NCBI GenBank assembly: GCA_036821645.1
Contig: DAISJD010000098.1
Location: 1 to 11,305 of the forward strand
Length of the DNA: 11,305 nt
Direction of reading: 5' to 3'
Source of the DNA: DAISJD01 sp036821645
GTDB lineage: Bacteria > Pseudomonadota > Alphaproteobacteria > ATCC43930 > CGMCC-115725
The notes below the pieces were generated by a model. The model was not told the origin of the DNA. It ran no database searches and saw only the letters and a program-made list of their open reading frames with translations. Position 1 is the stretch's first letter. Every line of letters begins with the position of its first letter. The position numbers and the translations under genes are program-made. Positions 7,911 through 11,305 of the stretch are shown here, in pieces.

Positions 7911-7965
7911 CCCATCCCGAAACAGGCATGATCCGGGCCCGTCCGGTCATGCCTGTGGGATTGGG
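7911..7965 (+). terminator. Strong hairpin downstream of greA, no U-tract
   Basis: A 10-bp perfect stem, ACAGGCATGA (7922-7931) with TCATGCCTGT (7947-7956), continues inward after one bulged T as CCGG/CCGG (7933-7936 and 7943-7946). It can extend outward through CCCATCCC (7911-7918) with GGGATTGGG (7957-7965), with small bulges. It starts 8 bp after the greA stop, so it probably ends or protects the 3' end of the carAB-greA transcript. The missing U-run argues against efficient intrinsic termination. Confidence 0.45.
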
Positions 7966-8001
7966 TCACCACCCGCCTGCCGCCGATACCACACTCTTTA
8001 C

Positions 8002-8029
8002 TTGCCACAAGAAAAGAAAATTCTATTTA
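8002..8029 (+). promoter_or_regulatory. Possible srpA promoter
   Basis: TTGCCA (8002-8007) and TATTTA (8024-8029), spaced 16 bp apart, lie in a locally AT-rich stretch (about 8005-8060) in otherwise GC-rich DNA. This is the most promoter-like sequence upstream of the peroxidase gene. It was assigned by eye; the precise hexamers could be wrong. Confidence 0.4.
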
Positions 8030-8050
8030 AATTGATTGCGTGCAATAATT
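8030..8050. promoter_or_regulatory. Interrupted inverted repeat, candidate operator of srpA
   Basis: AATT (8030-8033), a single G, ATTGC (8035-8039), GT, GCAAT (8042-8046) and AATT (8047-8050) form a nearly symmetric 21-bp site immediately downstream of the candidate -10. Position and dyad symmetry fit a repressor or activator site for the peroxidase gene. The binding protein is unknown; I do not recognise a standard OxyR, Fur or Lrp consensus. Confidence 0.4.
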
Positions 8051-8157
8051 TCTCTTGATATGGGCTGCCCACCGTGAGATTGCTTGCGGGCCAGAACGCG
8101 TAAGGCGGTGGAATCATCATGCAGGACGCGTTTCTCATATTCTTACGAGGCAGACAC

Positions 8158-9153
8158 ATGTCTTTTCAGCGGCTCGGTTTTCTCTTGGCTTTATCCCTTG
8201 TCGTCAATGCCGCCCCGGTTTACGCGGCCGGCGACGCGCCCGATGCGGCAAAGGTCGTCGATACCTTTGAAAAGTTGGGCGGCGTGCACAAGGGCATGCG
8301 CCGCAATCACGTCAAGGGCGTGTGCGTCACGGGCAGCTTCGTCGGCACGGCCGAGGCCCGTACGCTCAGCAGTTCCGCTTGGTTCTCCGGGACCGAAGTG
8401 CCGGTCGTCGGCCGCTTTTCCATTGCTGGCCCGAACCCCGGCGTGCCCGATGCCGCCAAGGCCCCCCATGGCCTCGCCCTGGAATTCCGCCTGCCCAAGA
8501 ACGAAATTCAGCACACGACCATGATCAACCTGCCGGTTTTCCCGGCGGCGACCGTGCAAAGTTTTTATGACGGGCTGCAAGCCAATCTGCCCGACCCCGC
8601 CACCGGCAAGCCGGACCCGGCACGCCAGAAGGCCTATGCCGACAGCCATCCCGAAGGCAATGCGGCCCGCGCTTGGCTTGCGAGCCACAATGCCGCGACC
8701 AGCTACACCAACGCCACCTATCACAGCCTGCACGCCTTCAAGTTCACCAACGGCAAGAACGAGCATTGGGTGAAGTGGCGCTTTGAAGCCCGCGACGGCA
8801 CGACCTATCTCAGCGATGCCGAAACGGCAGCGGCCCCGCGTGAATTCTTGAATGACGGCCTTGCCGCCCGCCTGAAGAAGGGCCCGGCCGAATTCGACAT
8901 GATCGTGACCATCGGCGAAAAGGGCGACCCGATCGACAATCCGAGCCTGACCTGGCCCGAAGGGCGCAAGGAAATCAAGGCCGGTGTCTTGAAGTTGACC
9001 AAGGGCGGCACCGATATCAACGATACGTGCGAGAAGATCAATTTCGATCCGAACGTGATGAGCGCCGGCGTCGACGTCTCGCCCGACCCGATCCTCGCCT
9101 TCCGCAGCGATGCCTACGGCGAGTCAGTCGGCCGTCGTCGCGGCGAACAATAA
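8158..9153 (+). CDS. srpA: Catalase-family peroxidase, SrpA-like, exported
   Basis: This is a small catalase-fold haem protein of the SrpA type, expected to reduce peroxides outside the cytoplasm. The ATG at 8158 has GAGG at 8147-8150, 7 nt upstream. The frame also contains ATG 8119, but starting at 8158 places a standard signal peptide at the N-terminus: MSFQRLG, a hydrophobic core and a probable cleavage after PVYA (residue 23). Catalase landmarks in the 331-residue precursor are the distal His51 in NHVKGVC, the RFSIAG segment at 86-91, Asn124 in INLPVF, and Arg316/Tyr320 in FRSDAY as the expected proximal haem ligand. The length matches the short SrpA group and lacks the extra domains of full catalases. 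All 19 lysines use AAG, unlike greA. It stands alone between greA and a convergent Lrp-type gene; I see no cytochrome b561 or ECF sigma gene beside it. Membership in the family is clear; substrate preference is not. Confidence 0.9.
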   Translation: MSFQRLGFLLALSLVVNAAPVYAAGDAPDAAKVVDTFEKLGGVHKGMRRNHVKGVCVTGSFVGTAEARTLSSSAWFSGTEVPVVGRFSIAGPNPGVPDAAKAPHGLALEFRLPKNEIQHTTMINLPVFPAATVQSFYDGLQANLPDPATGKPDPARQKAYADSHPEGNAARAWLASHNAATSYTNATYHSLHAFKFTNGKNEHWVKWRFEARDGTTYLSDAETAAAPREFLNDGLAARLKKGPAEFDMIVTIGEKGDPIDNPSLTWPEGRKEIKAGVLKLTKGGTDINDTCEKINFDPNVMSAGVDVSPDPILAFRSDAYGESVGRRRGEQ

Positions 9154-9165
9154 TCGCATCCGCTC

Positions 9166-9196
9166 GCCGTCTGCTTGATCGGATCACGCAGACGGC
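9166..9196 (+). other. Hairpin in srpA 3' untranslated region
   Basis: GCCGTCTGC (9166-9174) pairs perfectly with GCAGACGGC (9188-9196), and the 13-nt loop can fold further through TGAT/ATCA. It starts 12 bp after the srpA stop and has no U-tract. A true terminator follows about 70 bp later, so this may be an mRNA 3' stabiliser or a chance structure. Confidence 0.4.
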
Positions 9197-9267
9197 GGCA
9201 ATCGACGACGACCCGGTTTGTGCCGTTTGCACCAAACCACAGCGTGTTTTATCTTGAATTGCGCATA

Positions 9268-9297
9268 AAAAAAGCGGATCTCCCGATCCGCTTTTTT
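9268..9297. terminator. Bidirectional intrinsic terminator
   Basis: The stem GCGGATC (9274-9280) with GATCCGC (9285-9291) has a TCCC loop. It is flanked by six A on the left and six T on the right, so it has the stem-plus-U-run form in both orientations. It sits between the convergent srpA and Lrp-type genes and should end both transcripts. Confidence 0.92.
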
Positions 9298-9324
9298 GTC
9301 GTTTAAGGCACTGATTTTTCTGGT

Positions 9325-9834
9325 TTATTCTTCAATCTCGACCTCATCACCATCGGGGACATCGACATCGATCGGCACGCCCGCCTCATATTTCGACATG
9401 CGAATGGCCAGTGCCGATTTGACGTGACTGACATTCGGGGCCGACGTAAGCTTGCTGGTCAGAAATTTGTGATAATTGTCCCAATCCGTTGCGACCACTT
9501 TCAGCAAGAAATCCGTTTCCCCCGCCAACATGTGGGCTTCGCGAACCTCGGGCCAACTTGCGATCAGATCTTCGAACGATTTAAGATCCGATTCGGCCTG
9601 ACTGACCAGCCCGACATGGGCGAAAACCGTCACCCCATACCCCAATGCCTCGGGTTCGATATGCGCATGATAGCCCCGGATATAGCCGGTTTCCTCCAAC
9701 GCCCGCACCCGGCGCAGGCAGGGGGGGGCCGAAATCCCCGCCCGCCGCGCCAACTCCACATTGGTCATGCGGCCATCTTCCTGTAAATCCCGCAGGATAC
9801 GTCTGTCGATTTTGTCCAGCTTGATGCGCCGCAT
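9325..9834 (-). CDS. Lrp/AsnC family transcriptional regulator
   Basis: This 169-residue regulator has the two-part Lrp/AsnC structure. The N-terminal winged helix-turn-helix covers about residues 4-62 (LDKIDRRILRDLQEDGR, then the recognition region TNVELARRAGISAPPCLRRVRALE). The C-terminal RAM effector/oligomerisation domain covers about 68-150, with EVREAHMLAGETDFLLKVVATD. Members bind DNA as multimers and usually respond to an amino acid; the effector cannot be read here. An acidic tail (DVDVPDGDEVEIEE) follows the RAM domain. The ATG at 9832-9834 has AAGGA about 8-9 nt upstream. It ends at the bidirectional terminator shared with srpA and diverges from the ELM1-family gene. Autoregulation from the 106-bp spacer is typical of the family but not shown here. 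A run of eight C in the coding strand (9721-9728) falls in the conserved APPCLRR motif, and the frame is intact. Confidence 0.95.
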   Translation of the reverse strand: MRRIKLDKIDRRILRDLQEDGRMTNVELARRAGISAPPCLRRVRALEETGYIRGYHAHIEPEALGYGVTVFAHVGLVSQAESDLKSFEDLIASWPEVREAHMLAGETDFLLKVVATDWDNYHKFLTSKLTSAPNVSHVKSALAIRMSKYEAGVPIDVDVPDGDEVEIEE

Positions 9835-9864
9835 TGAATCTGTCCTTCTGTCCTCTATTCGGCA

Positions 9865-9897
9865 ATTATCTTACAAAAGCAGTGCGCAGAGCAACAA
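9865..9897 (-). promoter_or_regulatory. Possible promoter of the Lrp-type gene
   Basis: Reading on the minus strand, TTGTTG (9892-9897) is followed 18 bp later by TAAGAT (9868-9873), with an overlapping GATAAT (9865-9870). This is about 35 bp upstream of the regulator's start codon. The match is by eye. Confidence 0.35.
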
Positions 9898-9944
9898 TGA
9901 TGGATCTGTTTTTCATGACATATCACCCGAGATTTCGTGCATGA
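9897..9944 (+). CDS. Possible 15-codon leader ORF before the ELM1-family gene
   Basis: ATG at 9897 opens a 15-residue frame (MMDLFFMTYHPRFRA) whose TGA overlaps the ATG of the next gene as ATGA at 9941-9944. The downstream gene lacks a good Shine-Dalgarno, so translational coupling is possible. The leader itself also lacks a strong Shine-Dalgarno, and so short a frame can occur by chance. It is listed as a weak candidate only. Confidence 0.25.
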   Translation: MMDLFFMTYHPRFRA

Positions 9945-10927
9945 CGGCGCAACAACTGCAAACGGAGCCGGTTTGGATCCTTCATGACGGCAAAGTGGGC
10001 CTGCGCAACCAAGTGATGGGGGTGGCCGAGGCGGTTGGACTGCCCTTTGCCGAAAAACGACTCGAAACGCGCTATCCCTGGAAAGCGTTGCCCCCGGCCC
10101 TGTGGTTCAACGCACTGCATGCGCCGGGACGCGGGGGCGATCGCCTGCTGCCGCCATGGCCGCGCCTTGTGATTACGGCCGGCGGACGCGCTGCGGCCCC
10201 GGCCCTGGCAATCCGCCAGCGTTTGCGCCGGGAGGGGCGCGATTGTCTGGTGGTCCAGATCCAAGACCCGAAAATCGCACCTCGGCATTTCGATCTGATG
10301 CTGATCCCCGACCACGACCCGGTGCGCGCCCCGAATATCCAGGTCACGCTGGGGGCCGTACACCGGGTGACGGCGGCAAAACTGGCCGAGGCAGCCAGCC
10401 ATTGGGCCCCATCCCTTGCGGCTCTGCCCCATCCAAGGGTCGCGGTTCTGATCGGCGGCGGGACTGGGGTCGACGCCGGGATGCCCGTACTCGCCGAACA
10501 ATTGGCAGCCCTCGCCCACAGCGGGGCCGGGCTCATGATCACCCCCTCGCGCCGCACGAGCCCTGAGGCCGAGGCGATCTTGCGCACCCGGCTTGCAGGC
10601 TTACCCGCCGTGATTTGGGACGGCACGGGCGATAATCCCTATTTCGGCTATCTCGCCCTGGCCGACCATATCCTGGCGACGGGGGATTCCGTCTCGATGA
10701 TCACGGAGGCCAGCGCCACGGGCAAACCGGTCCATGTCCTGCCCGTGGCGGGCGGCAGTCGCAAATTCGACCGATTCCACCGCGCCATGGCCGAGGCCGG
10801 CATCACCCGCCCCTTCGACGGCACCCTCACCCCCTGGTCCTATACCCCGCGCCGGGATACCGAAGAAGCAGGCCACCGGATCCGCACCCTGATGCAGGAA
10901 CGCGGCCTGTGGGAACCGCAGCACTAG
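9941..10927 (+). CDS. ELM1-family protein (mitochondrial fission ELM1-like, COG3660)
   Basis: This 328-residue protein resembles the bacterial and plant ELM1 family. Plant ELM1 helps recruit the fission dynamin to mitochondria; the bacterial role is unknown, and the fold is thought to resemble GT-B glycosyltransferases. Visible family features are the opening VWILHDGKVGLRNQVMGVAEAVG, the middle AVLIGGGTGVDAG and GLMITPSRRTSPEAE segments, and the C-terminal sugar-nucleotide-type block TGDSVSMITEASATGKPVHVLPV (Thr247 to about 269) followed by KFDRFHRAM. I see no signal peptide or membrane helix. The frame is open further upstream, but that part is antisense to the Lrp-type gene. ATG 9941 is the only sensible start, although its Shine-Dalgarno is poor. 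It diverges from the regulator and converges on ubiG. The annotation rests on family resemblance; the enzymatic activity is not known. Confidence 0.85.
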   Translation: MTAQQLQTEPVWILHDGKVGLRNQVMGVAEAVGLPFAEKRLETRYPWKALPPALWFNALHAPGRGGDRLLPPWPRLVITAGGRAAAPALAIRQRLRREGRDCLVVQIQDPKIAPRHFDLMLIPDHDPVRAPNIQVTLGAVHRVTAAKLAEAASHWAPSLAALPHPRVAVLIGGGTGVDAGMPVLAEQLAALAHSGAGLMITPSRRTSPEAEAILRTRLAGLPAVIWDGTGDNPYFGYLALADHILATGDSVSMITEASATGKPVHVLPVAGGSRKFDRFHRAMAEAGITRPFDGTLTPWSYTPRRDTEEAGHRIRTLMQERGLWEPQH

Positions 10928-10947
10928 ACTGTGCACTACATGTGTTT

Positions 10948-10970
10948 GGTGAACCGGCGACCGGATCACC
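10948..10970. other. Inverted repeat between ELM1-family gene and ubiG
   Basis: GGTGAACCGG (10948-10957) pairs with CCGGATCACC (10961-10970) with one mismatch and a 3-nt spacer, directly against the ubiG stop codon. The two genes converge across only 43 bp. It could be a shared transcription end, but no U-run is present on either strand. Confidence 0.35.
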
Positions 10971-11305
10971 TCATTTCCGGGTCGCCATCAGGTAATTGAC
11001 CGAGAGATCGCTCGAAAGGCGGAACTGATCGTTGAGCGGATCGTAGGATAGGCCCTTGAGCCCGCTCACCGCCAGCCCCGCCCCCCGGACCGCAGCGGCC
11101 AATTCGGAGGGTTTCACGAATTTCTGCCAATCGTGGGTCCCGCGCGGGACCCAGCGCAGGATATATTCCGCCCCGACGATGCCCAGCATGAAGGCCGCCG
11201 CCGTGCGGTTCAGGGTCGACAGCACGAGAGCGCCGCCCGGTCGCACCAACCCCGCAACCCCGGCCAAAAACGCGCCCGGTTCGGCCACATGTTCCACCAC
11301 TTCGA
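10971..11305 (-). CDS. ubiG: Ubiquinone biosynthesis O-methyltransferase UbiG, C-terminal part
   Basis: UbiG is the SAM-dependent enzyme that performs both O-methylations of the ubiquinone ring. The gene enters from the right edge; only about 110 residues of a protein of roughly 250 are present, so the SAM-binding glycine motif lies outside. The visible part starts inside the conserved EVVEHVAEP motif (codons from 11303) and continues with the VRPGGALVLSTLNRT strand, the AEYILRWVPRGTHDWQKFVKP signature typical of UbiG, and the YDPLNDQFRLSSDLSVNYLMA end. The GTG codons at 11298-11303 are internal, not a start. It converges on the ELM1-family gene. The C-terminus and stop look normal. The presence of ubiquinone synthesis fits an aerobic alphaproteobacterium. 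Confidence 0.93.
   Translation of the reverse strand, partial: EVVEHVAEPGAFLAGVAGLVRPGGALVLSTLNRTAAAFMLGIVGAEYILRWVPRGTHDWQKFVKPSELAAAVRGAGLAVSGLKGLSYDPLNDQFRLSSDLSVNYLMATRK

Noticed and set aside
8119..8157. Upstream ATG for srpA
   Set aside because: It would put 13 residues, including charged ones, ahead of a good signal peptide. ATG 8158 has a clear GAGG site.
9761..9940. N-terminal extension of the ELM1-family frame
   Set aside because: It is antisense to the start of the Lrp-type gene and its promoter; homology begins only after ATG 9941.
1..11305. Mobile element, CRISPR array, prophage, defence or toxin-antitoxin system
   Set aside because: I found no transposase, integrase, spaced direct repeats, tRNA gene, cas-like or toxin-like product on either strand. 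Every long frame is explained by a housekeeping or common family gene.

Overview
The window is ordinary chromosomal DNA of high G+C content (my estimate, not counted). It most likely comes from an alphaproteobacterium, perhaps near Rhodospirillales. The evidence is a YqeY/DnaG block next to carA-carB-greA, an ELM1-family (COG3660) protein, a UbiG-type ubiquinone methyltransferase, and a DnaG that opens MAFPP. I cannot assign a genus. There are nine genes, one of them cut by the right edge. I see no RNA gene, insertion sequence, phage gene, CRISPR array or plasmid/transfer gene.

Layout. Positions 30-2510 (minus strand) hold a GatB/YqeY-domain protein followed by DNA primase dnaG, with a 159-bp spacer rich in inverted repeats. 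Positions 2511-2856 are a 346-bp divergent upstream region. Positions 2857-7903 (plus strand) hold carA and carB, which overlap by 8 bp, and then greA. A promoter-like sequence in the last codons of carB and a 24-bp perfect palindrome in the leader suggest that greA also has its own transcription signal. Positions 8158-9153 (plus strand) encode a secreted SrpA-type catalase-family haem peroxidase behind an AT-rich promoter region. A bidirectional terminator (9268-9297) separates it from a convergent Lrp/AsnC regulator (9325-9834, minus). Diverging from the regulator is an ELM1-family protein (9941-10927, plus). The window closes with the C-terminal part of ubiG (10971-11305, minus).

Function. 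The left block serves replication priming. The middle block makes carbamoyl phosphate for pyrimidine and arginine synthesis and rescues backtracked RNA polymerase. The right block mixes peroxide defence, amino-acid-type regulation, an uncharacterised GT-B-like protein and ubiquinone synthesis. I found no convincing undescribed system. The best leads are regulatory or small-scale: the greA leader palindrome, the interrupted inverted repeat upstream of srpA, the structured dnaG leader, a 15-codon ORF overlapping the ELM1-family start as ATGA, and an in-frame 3 x 15-bp repeat that lengthens a CarB linker.
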